Part shown: positions 6,196 through 11,696 of the stretch, in pieces
How positions within the stretch are numbered: position 1 is the stretch's first letter
Layout of the letters: the number at the start of each line of letters is the position of its first letter
Assembly (NCBI GenBank): GCA_947460085.1
Contig: CANHGA010000038.1
Coordinates: 1 to 12,424, forward strand
Length of the DNA: 12,424 nt
Direction of reading: 5' to 3'
DNA from: Synechococcaceae cyanobacterium
GTDB taxonomy: Bacteria; Cyanobacteriota; Cyanobacteriia; PCC-6307; Cyanobiaceae
Program-made: the position numbers and the translations under genes
The notes under the pieces: generated by a model
Databases searched by the model: none
Told to the model about the DNA's origin: nothing
Seen by the model: the letters and a program-made list of their open reading frames with translations, nothing else

Positions 6196-7875
6196 ATGAG
6201 CCCCCAGCCCTTCCCCCAGCCCGACGCCATCGTCGTGGGATCCGGCGCGACCGGTGGGGTGGCCGCCATGGTGCTGGCCGAAGCGGGCCTCCAGGTGCTG
6301 GTGCTCGAAGCCGGTCCCAACCTGACGGCCCAACAGGCCTTCGGCTCTGAGCCCCTCAACAGCCTCAAGCGGGTCGCCAACCTGGCTAGCGGCAACCACG
6401 CCCTCCAACGCCACCATCCGGGCTACTGGAAACACAACCCCGACCTGTTCGTGGATGAGCGGGCCAACCCCTACTCCACCCCGGAGGATGCCCCCTATCT
6501 GTGGACCCGGGGGCGACAGGTGGGGGGCAAGAGCCTCACCTGGGGGGGCATCACCCTGCGGCTCTCGGATTACGAGTTCAAGGCTGGTGAGCGCGACGGC
6601 CATGGCCCCAGCTGGCCGATCGATAGCCAGGACCTGGCGCCCTACTACCAGCGCCTGGAGCAGCTGCTGCAGGTGCATGGCCACTGCGACGGGCTCGCCC
6701 AACTGCCCGATGGCGACTACCAATCCCCCCTGCCCTTCACCCCGGGCGAACAACACCTGCAGGCCGCGATTGGCCGGGAGCTCGGCCTACCGCTGATCCA
6801 CTCCCGGGGCTTCAACCTCGAGCCACGGCGTCCCGCAGGCCAAACCAATGCCCCTGGCAAAAGCTGGCCCCGCTCCAGCAGCCCCGGCCGCACCTTGGCC
6901 CGGGCCCTGGCCACCGGCCGCACCCAGCTGCGCAGCAACGCGGTGGTGAGCCATCTGCTGATGGACGCCCGCCAAAACCAAGCCAAAGGCGTGGTGCTGA
7001 TCGATGGGGAGAGCGGCGCCCAGGAACGGCTGGAGGCCCCCCTGGTGGTGCTCTGCGCCTCCACGATCGAAACCCTGCGGATCCTGCTGCACTCGGGCGA
7101 AGAGCAGCAGAGCGGCGGCCTGATCGATCCCTCCGGCCAACTGGGCCTGCACCTGATGGATCACATCTCCAGCAGCCGCTTTTTCTCGATTCCGGATGTG
7201 CCCCCCCCTGGCCAAGCCTGTGAGCTTTCGGGGGCCGGCAGCTGCTTCATCCCCAACACCGTGAATCTTGGTGGCGCCCAGGAGGATTTCCACCGGGGCT
7301 ACGGCCTTTGGACGGCCCTGCAACGCTTTGATCCGCCAGCCTTGCTGCAACGCCGCCGGGGCGAGGCGGTGGGGTTTCTGATTGGCCATGGCGAAGTGCT
7401 AGCCGATGCCGCCAATCGGGTGACCCTGCACCCGGACCGGCGCGACCGCTGGGGCCTCCCCATCGCCCACATTGCCTGCCGCTTCGGCGATAACGAACAC
7501 CGGATGCTGCGCCACATGCACCAGCGCATGGAGGAGGTGGTGGCCGCCGCCGGGGGCCAGATCCGGCCCATCGAAGACCTGTTTGTGCTGCCCCTGCTGG
7601 AGCCCTGGATCAAAACCAGCCTGGCCGTGGGCAGGGGCGCACCTCCACCGGGTTATTACATCCACGAATTGGGCGGGGCCCGCATGGCGGCCCACTCCGA
7701 GGGCGGCGTGGTGAACGGCTTCAACCAATGCTGGGGAGCCAGCAACGTGCTCGTGGTGGATGGGGCCTGCTGGCCGACGGCCGCCTGGCAAAGCCCAACC
7801 CTCACCGAGATGGCCATCACCTGGAGGGCCTGTGAGGCAGCCGCCGCCCGGATGAAGCGGGGGGATGCCAACTAG
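6196..7875 (+). CDS. GMC-family FAD-dependent oxidoreductase
   Basis: A 559-residue glucose-methanol-choline family flavoprotein; the substrate cannot be read from sequence. The N-terminal Rossmann motif AIVVGSGATGG (11-21) with VLEAG ending in the ribose-binding acidic residue (Glu38) binds FAD, and QVGGKSLTWGG (108-118) is the GMC signature loop. The C-terminal domain has HELGGARM (490-497), whose His490 aligns with the first catalytic His of the family, and DGACWPTAAWQSPTLTEMAI (about 523-542). There the second catalytic position, usually Asn before Pro in related enzymes, reads Ser534. No Tat or Sec signal is visible, so cytosolic. The ATG is fixed by the FAD motif beginning at residue 11; the next Met (25) would destroy it. 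A clear terminator follows at 8001-8028, so it is probably monocistronic or read through from the tRNA. Confidence 0.93.
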   Translation: MSPQPFPQPDAIVVGSGATGGVAAMVLAEAGLQVLVLEAGPNLTAQQAFGSEPLNSLKRVANLASGNHALQRHHPGYWKHNPDLFVDERANPYSTPEDAPYLWTRGRQVGGKSLTWGGITLRLSDYEFKAGERDGHGPSWPIDSQDLAPYYQRLEQLLQVHGHCDGLAQLPDGDYQSPLPFTPGEQHLQAAIGRELGLPLIHSRGFNLEPRRPAGQTNAPGKSWPRSSSPGRTLARALATGRTQLRSNAVVSHLLMDARQNQAKGVVLIDGESGAQERLEAPLVVLCASTIETLRILLHSGEEQQSGGLIDPSGQLGLHLMDHISSSRFFSIPDVPPPGQACELSGAGSCFIPNTVNLGGAQEDFHRGYGLWTALQRFDPPALLQRRRGEAVGFLIGHGEVLADAANRVTLHPDRRDRWGLPIAHIACRFGDNEHRMLRHMHQRMEEVVAAAGGQIRPIEDLFVLPLLEPWIKTSLAVGRGAPPPGYYIHELGGARMAAHSEGGVVNGFNQCWGASNVLVVDGACWPTAAWQSPTLTEMAITWRACEAAAARMKRGDAN

Positions 7876-8000
7876 GGGGGAGGCTTGTCAGGGGCAGCTC
7901 ACCGGGCCCGATTCTGGTGTCGATCGCCACACCTCGTTCAAGCCAAGGTCCCCACAATGGCTGGGCGACCTTTCCAAAGGGTCGGGCAAGGGAGAACACA

Positions 8001-8028
8001 AGCGGGGGTTGGCGCCTCCGCTTTTTTT
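8001..8028 (+). terminator. intrinsic terminator of the GMC oxidoreductase
   Basis: AGCGGGGG (8001-8008) and CCTCCGCT (8015-8022) form an 8-bp stem with one G-U pair and a 6-nt loop, followed by seven Ts (8022-8028). It lies 126 bp after the GMC stop and 18 bp from the convergent DUF2811 stop. On the minus strand the stem has an A-C mismatch and no T-run, so it mainly serves the plus strand. Nothing else is evident in 7876-8000. Confidence 0.82.
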
Positions 8029-8045
8029 GCCCTTGGGTTTTACCC

Positions 8046-8321
8046 CTAGGGACGCAGGAACAATCCGTTGAGGTAGTGCTGGGTGACGCACTGGTCGGCG
8101 CAACCGTTCTGGAAGAGGAAATTGGCCAAGGCCGAAGTGACCAGCCGGTATTGATCCCACTCGGGGTGGTTGCTGAGGTACTGGCGCATGCCGTCGTAGA
8201 GCAACTCAGGCACCTCCGCCTCCAGGCTGATGCTGGGGGCCTGGACCGTCAGTGGAGCTTGGGGAGCGAGTGGTGCCTGCCCGGTGGGTACTGCATCGAG
8301 TTGCTGTTGTTCCGAACCCAT
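8046..8321 (-). CDS. DUF2811 family small protein
   Basis: A 91-residue protein of the cyanobacterial DUF2811 family, of unknown function. Residues 1-30 are a Gln/Pro/Ala-rich, probably disordered leader. The conserved core spans 31-88: ISLEAEVPELLYDGMRQYL, then NHPEWDQYRLVTSALANFLFQNG and a C-terminal helix ending YLNGLF. The core resembles a small ribbon-helix-helix-sized unit (short strand followed by two helices), which makes a DNA-binding or antitoxin-like role conceivable; that is speculation. Two cysteines, Cys74 and Cys78, flank ADQ. The only reasonable start is the ATG at 8321, since the next Met (45) falls inside the core. It is convergent with the GMC gene and separated by 373 bp from cbiX on the same strand. 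Confidence 0.85.
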   Translation of the reverse strand: MGSEQQQLDAVPTGQAPLAPQAPLTVQAPSISLEAEVPELLYDGMRQYLSNHPEWDQYRLVTSALANFLFQNGCADQCVTQHYLNGLFLRP

Positions 8322-8426
8322 CGTGCGGTGTCATCGCTGCGCTTGTGCGCCTAGTAGGCCACGGCCAAGGGGCTCCCGTCAAAGCGATGCAGAAACTGCA
8401 AACTCAGGCCGAGAAAGGGTGAGATA

Positions 8427-8451
8427 CCCAGTGCCCGGCGGCACTCATGGG
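8427..8451. other. extended hairpin in the DUF2811/cbiX gap
   Basis: CCCA-GTGCC (8427-8435), loop CGGC, then GGCAC-TCA-TGGG (8440-8451): nine base pairs with a 3-nt bulge. There is no T-run on either side, so it is unlikely to be a terminator. It lies about 105 bp upstream of the DUF2811 start, where it could be part of a leader or of a small RNA; neither is demonstrated. Confidence 0.35.
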
Positions 8452-8571
8452 AGGCATCGGCGAACACCTCAGATCCGACGAGCGGGACCTACCAATCCTG
8501 TCAAGTCCGGCATGGCCAGATCACGACATTCCCCAATGGGCCCACCGGACCTGCGCATCCGAGACGATGGC

Positions 8572-8622
8572 TGTGGAAAACCCCCGGGCCTCCTGGGGAA
8601 AAACCCTGGTCAATGGGGAAAG
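8572..8622. repeat. three DnaA-box-like words in direct orientation
   Basis: TGTGGAAAA (8572-8580) is the exact reverse complement of TTTTCCACA, the DnaA box usual in cyanobacteria. TGGGGAAAA (8594-8602) and TGGGGAAAG (8614-8622) repeat it with one and two changes at 22- and 20-bp intervals. A fourth related word, TTCCCCA, sits inverted at 8529-8535. The spacing is about two helical turns. No replication genes are nearby, so this is not an origin by context. On the minus strand, CCCC-GGGG pairing between the first two words followed by GTTTT could also act as a weak terminator for cbiX. Confidence 0.3.
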
Positions 8623-8694
8623 CCGCGATTCATCAGAACGGCTAATACCTCCAAATCCCACAAGACTTGGGCCGCGACGAGACAGGCGGGCAAC

Positions 8695-9825
8695 TCAACT
8701 CGACTGGCGAAGGGTGCGGGGACCGAGCGGGTGATCGGCGTGGGGGTAAGGGGGATGGTGATGCTCATGCCCCGCGCCGGGGGAGTGGTCGTGCCCATGG
8801 TCATGATCGTGGTCGTGGTCGTGGGGATGGGTATGGGCATGGGCGCCCACCGGTAGGGGCACCCCATCGGGCTGGCAGGCTCCAGTGCATTCGCGTTCGC
8901 AGAGGTCACAGCCATCGGTGAGGCCCTCCACGTGGTGGTGGTGGCTGTGCTGGGGAGCACCCACCTCGGTTTCAAAACCGAGCACCTGGGAGCGGTATTT
9001 GCACAGCGAGCAATTCATGTTCGTGTCGCCGCGCACCACCTCCTCCACCCGCTCCACAAAGGTGCCCAGCACCAAGGGGTGATCGCCCAGGTAGGAGGCC
9101 TTCACAAACTCCACCTCGGGGTGGTCGGCCGCCACCCGTTCGGTGTGCTGAACAATGCGGCTCACCAGCACCCCTGAAAACAGGAAATAGGGGAACACCA
9201 CGATCCGGCGGTAGCCGAGTTTCACCACGTGGCGCAGTCCCGGTTCCACCAGGGGAAAGGTGACCCCGGAATAGACCGTTTCCCCCCAGCCAAAGCCAAA
9301 CCCTTCCACCAGCATCCGGGTCACCTTGGCGACGTTGGAATTGGCATCCGGATCCGAGGACCCCCGCCCCACCACCACCAGCAGGGTGTCGCTGAGATCG
9401 GAAGCCGCACCAAGCGCCTCGCGAATCCGGGCCCCCGCCGCCTGGATCATCTTGAGGTCGACCCCAAGCTCCCGGCCGTAGTCGATCTTGAGGCCGGTTT
9501 CGGCCGCATAGGTGTTGAGCACCGAGGGGATGTCGTTCTTGGCGTGGCCAGCGGCAAACAACATCGCCGGCACGGCGAGCACATGGCGCACGCCCCGTTG
9601 GCGCAGGGCTTCGAGGCCATCGCGCAGGATCGGCCTGGCAAATTCGAGGTAGCCGTATTCCACGGGCACCTCCGGCATCAGGGCCTGGAGCTGCTGGGCC
9701 AACTGGGCAAATTCAGCCACCGCCAGGCGGTTGCGACTGCCATGGCCGCACACCAAAACGCCAATCGGACCGTGGGGCCCCTCCCGCAAAACCGCTGACG
9801 ACAGAGCTGAAGACAGAGCTGACAT
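8695..9825 (-). CDS. cbiX: sirohydrochlorin cobaltochelatase CbiX, long form
   Basis: Inserts Co2+ into sirohydrochlorin, the entry to anaerobic-type cobalamin synthesis, in the cytosol. The 376-residue protein has two CbiX-like halves: LVCGHGSRNRL (24-34) with catalytic His28, and AMLFAAGHAKNDIP (87-100) with the second catalytic His94. The C-terminal half covers about 146-265 (VVVGRGSSDPDAN; FPYFLFSGVL). Beyond it lies MNCSLCKYR (270-278), the MxCxxC motif described as a redox/Fe-S site in Bacillus megaterium CbiX, then HSHHHH (293-298), a second cysteine cluster Cys306, Cys309, Cys313, Cys317, and a His/Asp tail (329-365). That is longer and more metal-rich than single-domain CbiX. A chelatase for siroheme iron is possible, but MxCxxC plus a His-rich region favours cobalt. 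The ATG at 9825 is preceded by no clear Shine-Dalgarno. Divergent from hli. Confidence 0.92.
   Translation of the reverse strand: MSALSSALSSAVLREGPHGPIGVLVCGHGSRNRLAVAEFAQLAQQLQALMPEVPVEYGYLEFARPILRDGLEALRQRGVRHVLAVPAMLFAAGHAKNDIPSVLNTYAAETGLKIDYGRELGVDLKMIQAAGARIREALGAASDLSDTLLVVVGRGSSDPDANSNVAKVTRMLVEGFGFGWGETVYSGVTFPLVEPGLRHVVKLGYRRIVVFPYFLFSGVLVSRIVQHTERVAADHPEVEFVKASYLGDHPLVLGTFVERVEEVVRGDTNMNCSLCKYRSQVLGFETEVGAPQHSHHHHVEGLTDGCDLCERECTGACQPDGVPLPVGAHAHTHPHDHDHDHDHGHDHSPGAGHEHHHPPYPHADHPLGPRTLRQSS
8783..8842. repeat. hexamer repeat encoding the CbiX His-Asp tail
   Basis: Ten consecutive 6-bp units run from GAGTGG to GCATGG (plus strand), including three identical TCGTGG copies at 8807-8824. 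On the minus strand they encode alternating His with Asp, Gly, Pro, Thr or Ala. Such in-frame hexamer tracts are prone to slippage, so tail length probably varies between strains. Confidence 0.8.
9800..9823. repeat. 12-bp tandem duplication at the cbiX 5' end
   Basis: GACAGAGCTGAA (9800-9811) is followed directly by GACAGAGCTGAC (9812-9823). It lies within the first codons of cbiX and produces the repetitive N-terminus MSALSSALSS. It is probably a recent slippage duplication of four codons in a region that precedes the conserved fold. Confidence 0.75.
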
Positions 9826-9846
9826 AACCGCTTACACCTGGGATTG

Positions 9847-9912
9847 ACCCTATTCCCGCCCTATTACCGCCCAATCCAGGCCCAATCAAGACGCAATCCA
9901 GAGCCGATCAAG
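9847..9912. repeat. array of 11-bp tandem repeats between cbiX and hli
   Basis: Six 11-bp units run head to tail: ACCCTATTCCC (9847), GCCCTATTACC (9858), GCCCAATCCAG (9869), GCCCAATCAAG (9880), ACGCAATCCAG (9891) and AGCCGATCAAG (9902). The middle four are clear; the first two are weaker. The period is close to one helical turn, so equivalent bases face the same side of the DNA. The array begins 21 bp upstream of the cbiX ATG and ends 122 bp upstream of hli. It could be a regulator binding array or a neutral minisatellite. Confidence 0.65.
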
Positions 9913-9953
9913 CCCCATCCGGGCAAAACCCTGGGAGGCCACGGAAGCCAGAG

Positions 9954-9967
9954 GTGGGCAAACCCAC
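9954..9967. other. perfect hairpin in the cbiX/hli spacer
   Basis: GTGGG-CAAA-CCCAC is a perfect 5-bp inverted repeat with a 4-nt loop, 67 bp upstream of hli. No T-run follows on either strand. A second GGGCAAAACCC lies at 9921-9931, so the word GGGCAAA occurs twice with a complementary CCC. An operator or mRNA leader role is possible. Confidence 0.3.
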
Positions 9968-9996
9968 ACCGCCGGACGTCAAGCAAACAACAGAAA

Positions 9997-10028
9997 TTCG
10001 TTACACTCAGTTCGCACTTCGTTGCAAT
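9997..10028 (+). promoter_or_regulatory. hli promoter region with 21-bp-phased repeats
   Basis: TTCGTTACA (9997-10005) and TTCGTTGCA (10018-10026) are direct repeats spaced exactly 21 bp, with a degenerate TTCGCAC between them (10011-10017). GTTACACT and GTTGCAAT within them each match 7 of 8 positions of the HLR1 half-site (G/T)TTACA(T/A)(T/A) bound by RpaB, the usual regulator of hli genes, but their spacing is 13 bp instead of 2. TACACT (10002-10007) could serve as a -10 box, giving a leader of about 20 nt. Confidence 0.35.
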
Positions 10029-10034
10029 TGAGCC

Positions 10035-10238
10035 ATGACCCGTTCAGCCCAAGCCGACGAACGTTGGTTCCTCAACGCCGCCGCCGCCCAAATCCACTCC
10101 GAACAACTGAAAACCGCCGAACGCTTCAACGGCCGTGCCGCCATGCTCGGCTTTGTCATCGGTGTGATCACCGAAGCCCTGACCGGCCAAGGGATCCTCC
10201 ACCAGATCGGCCTCGGCCAACTGCTCAGCCAGGGCTGA
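10035..10238 (+). CDS. hli: high-light-inducible protein (Hlip), CAB/ELIP family
   Basis: A 67-residue single-helix chlorophyll-binding protein of the thylakoid membrane. Hlips dissipate excess energy and protect photosystem II and chlorophyll synthesis under high light and other stress. The generic motif is intact: ERFNGRAAMLGFVIGVITE (29-47), with Glu29 and Asn32 as chlorophyll ligands, Arg34 for the helix-pairing salt bridge, and a C-terminal GQGILHQIGL typical of the family. The N-terminal 28 residues are hydrophilic and cytoplasmic. The start ATG is preceded by AATTGAGCC with little Shine-Dalgarno character. It has its own AT-richer upstream region with candidate HLR1-like half-sites, which suits stress induction; the ParB-like gene follows after 88 bp. 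Confidence 0.95.
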   Translation: MTRSAQADERWFLNAAAAQIHSEQLKTAERFNGRAAMLGFVIGVITEALTGQGILHQIGLGQLLSQG

Positions 10239-10253
10239 GCTCCAACCCGCCCC

Positions 10254-10298
10254 CGCCTGGGGCAGGGCAGGCGAGGATGGGGGCCAAATCTGGCCTCC
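10254..10298 (+). terminator. two hairpins between hli and the ParB-like gene
   Basis: CGCCTG (10254-10259) pairs with CAGGCG (10268-10273) around an 8-nt loop. GGGGGCC (10279-10285) then pairs with GGCCTCC (10292-10298), seven pairs with one G-U, around AAATCT. Neither has a T-run, so these may be a 3' stabiliser for the short hli mRNA or a weak terminator rather than a strong stop. Confidence 0.35.
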
Positions 10299-10326
10299 TC
10301 CAGGTCCTGTCCCTCCGGCCCCATCC

Positions 10327-10986
10327 ATGGCCCTGCGCCTGCCCCCGTTCCAGCCCCTACCGCCCCCCGATCCCAAGGGCGAGCTGTTGGAGGTGCCGAT
10401 TGCCAGCCTCCAGCCAACCCAACTGTGCGTGGGTATGGCTGAGGTGCAAAGCAGGCAGAGAGACTTTTCCCAGGAAGATGCCAAGGAAAGACGCACCTAC
10501 CTGGGCAGCAAACCCGTTCCCTTGGTACGCAGCAAAAGCGGGGCCGTCTGGATGGTGGACCGCCACCACCGGCTGCGGGCCCTGATGGAGATGGATCCCT
10601 CGGCCCACGCGTTTGGCTATGTGGCCCTCCAGCTCGACAGCGACGATCGGGCCACGGTGCTGGCTGAATTGCAAAGCCGGGGCTGGCTGTATCTGTATGA
10701 CGGCCGCGGGCTGGGGCCCTTGCATCCCGCAGCCATGCCCCACCAGCTCACCGGCCTCCAGGACGATCCTTATCGCAGCCTCGTGTGGAAGCTCAAAAAG
10801 GAGAAGGTGATCGAAGCTGCCCCCCTGATCCCGTTCCACGAGTTCCGCTGGGGGGCCTGGTTGCGCAGTCGGGCCCTGCCCCCGTTTAGCTCGGAGCACC
10901 TGGAACCGGCCATGCCCGCGGCCCGGGCCCTGGTGCGCTCCAGGGCCGCCTCCCACCTGGCCGGCTGGAAAGGCAACAAGGCTTAG
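10327..10986 (+). CDS. ParB-like nuclease-fold protein (ParBc_2 type)
   Basis: A 219-residue protein resembling the putative ParB-like nuclease family (ParBc_2, PF08857). Visible landmarks are LEVPIASLQPTQLCVGMAEV (21-40), where family members carry an L-x-PTQ-x-x-VG motif, VDRHHRLRAL (77-86), the counterpart of the phosphate-binding GxRR loop of ParB/Srx folds, and a C-terminal block PYRSLVWKLKKE (148-159) with FHEFRWGAW (170-178). No helix-turn-helix or centromere-binding domain is present and no parA is nearby, so it is not a plasmid or chromosome partition protein. Whether it cuts DNA, binds CTP or acts on something else is unknown. The N-terminal 18 residues are Pro-rich. The ATG is the first in frame. 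Confidence 0.85.
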   Translation: MALRLPPFQPLPPPDPKGELLEVPIASLQPTQLCVGMAEVQSRQRDFSQEDAKERRTYLGSKPVPLVRSKSGAVWMVDRHHRLRALMEMDPSAHAFGYVALQLDSDDRATVLAELQSRGWLYLYDGRGLGPLHPAAMPHQLTGLQDDPYRSLVWKLKKEKVIEAAPLIPFHEFRWGAWLRSRALPPFSSEHLEPAMPAARALVRSRAASHLAGWKGNKA

Positions 10987-11013
10987 GGTTTTCCCCTGCT
11001 TTGAATCAGGCCC

Positions 11014-11661
11014 TTGGCTGTCGCCCACGATCCCGGCCTCACAGCCTTTGGTTCCAGCCTCACCGCCATCACCCTGGCGGAACTGGGTGACAAGACCTTC
11101 TTCATGGCCCTGATCCTGGCGGTGCGCCATCGCCCCCGCTGGGTGTTTGTGGGGGCATTTAGCGCCCTGGCAGCCGTCACCTTGATCTCCCTGGGCCTGG
11201 GCTACGGCCTTAAGGAATTGCTGCCCCCAGGGGTGGTGCCCTGGATCGCCGCCGCCCTGTTTCTGGGCTTTGGCCTGAAACTGCTTTTCGACGCCCAGGG
11301 CATGGCGGCCAATGCCGCCGATGCCGAAGCCCAGGACGCCGAATCCGCCATCGATCGGGCCGAACAGGGCCAGAGCTACCCGACGGCCTGGAGCGTGATC
11401 TGGGAAGCCTTTGGGCTGGTGTTCATCGCGGAACTGGGGGATCGCACCCAATTCGCCACCATCTTCTTGGCCACCGGCCCGGGATTCACCTTTGCCGGGT
11501 TGCTCGCAGGCTCCTTGCTCGGCCATGGTTTGGTCACCGCCCTCGCCGTGGGGGCCGGCCAGTGGATCGGCAAGCGGGTCAATGAAGCCTTGCTCTACCG
11601 GCTGAGCGGTGGATTATTTCTGGTCTTTGGCCTGGTTTCGCTCAAGCAAGCCCTGGGCTGA
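11014..11661 (+). CDS. TMEM165/GDT1 (UPF0016) family cation transporter
   Basis: A 215-residue membrane transporter with the two signature motifs of the family, ELGDKT (23-28) and ELGDRT (140-145), whose acidic residues form the cation site. Six hydrophobic segments are visible at about 11-35, 43-65, 73-93, 127-153, 158-183 and 192-213, with an acidic Ala/Asp/Glu linker (94-125) joining the two inverted halves. Characterised relatives exchange Mn2+ or Ca2+ for protons (cyanobacterial Mnx, plant PAM71, yeast Gdt1), so Mn homeostasis is likely but specificity and membrane are inferred. The only usable start is the TTG at 11014: a TGA sits in frame at 11002, and the first internal Met (31) would remove the first ELGD motif. 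It lies 27 bp after the ParB-like gene, probably in the same unit. Confidence 0.93.
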   Translation: MAVAHDPGLTAFGSSLTAITLAELGDKTFFMALILAVRHRPRWVFVGAFSALAAVTLISLGLGYGLKELLPPGVVPWIAAALFLGFGLKLLFDAQGMAANAADAEAQDAESAIDRAEQGQSYPTAWSVIWEAFGLVFIAELGDRTQFATIFLATGPGFTFAGLLAGSLLGHGLVTALAVGAGQWIGKRVNEALLYRLSGGLFLVFGLVSLKQALG

Positions 11662-11696
11662 CCACTACGCTGCCCCGTACTGGAGCAACGCAACAG

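Larger units (their letters stand above)
8322..8694. other. 373-bp gene-free stretch between DUF2811 and cbiX
   Basis: No convincing gene: open frames here lack recognisable families and overlap the flanking genes antisense. It must hold the DUF2811 promoter and the cbiX 3' end. On the minus strand a TTGACG (8382-8377) lies upstream of DUF2811, but I find no well-spaced -10. Structured elements are an extended hairpin at 8427-8451, a cluster of DnaA-box-like words at 8529-8622 and a minus-strand hairpin CCAAGTC-TTGTGG-GATTTGG (8670-8651) 25 nt past the cbiX stop, without a T-run. I could not match tmRNA, SRP RNA, RNase P RNA or Yfr1. Confidence 0.6.

Noticed and set aside
8230..8856. Plus-strand open frames covering the 8322-8694 gap (also 8447-8734)
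   Set aside because: They overlap DUF2811 or cbiX antisense, have Arg/Pro/Ser-rich compositions without recognisable motifs, and no good start context.
9826..10034. Possible cobalamin riboswitch upstream of cbiX
   Set aside because: Read on the minus strand, no B12-box-like core or the expected multi-helix architecture was found; the array of 11-bp repeats occupies most of the leader.
10357..11526. 389-codon open frame on the minus strand across the ParB-like and transporter genes
   Set aside because: It spans two well-supported plus-strand genes and has a Gly/Gln/His-rich low-complexity translation typical of an antisense shadow.
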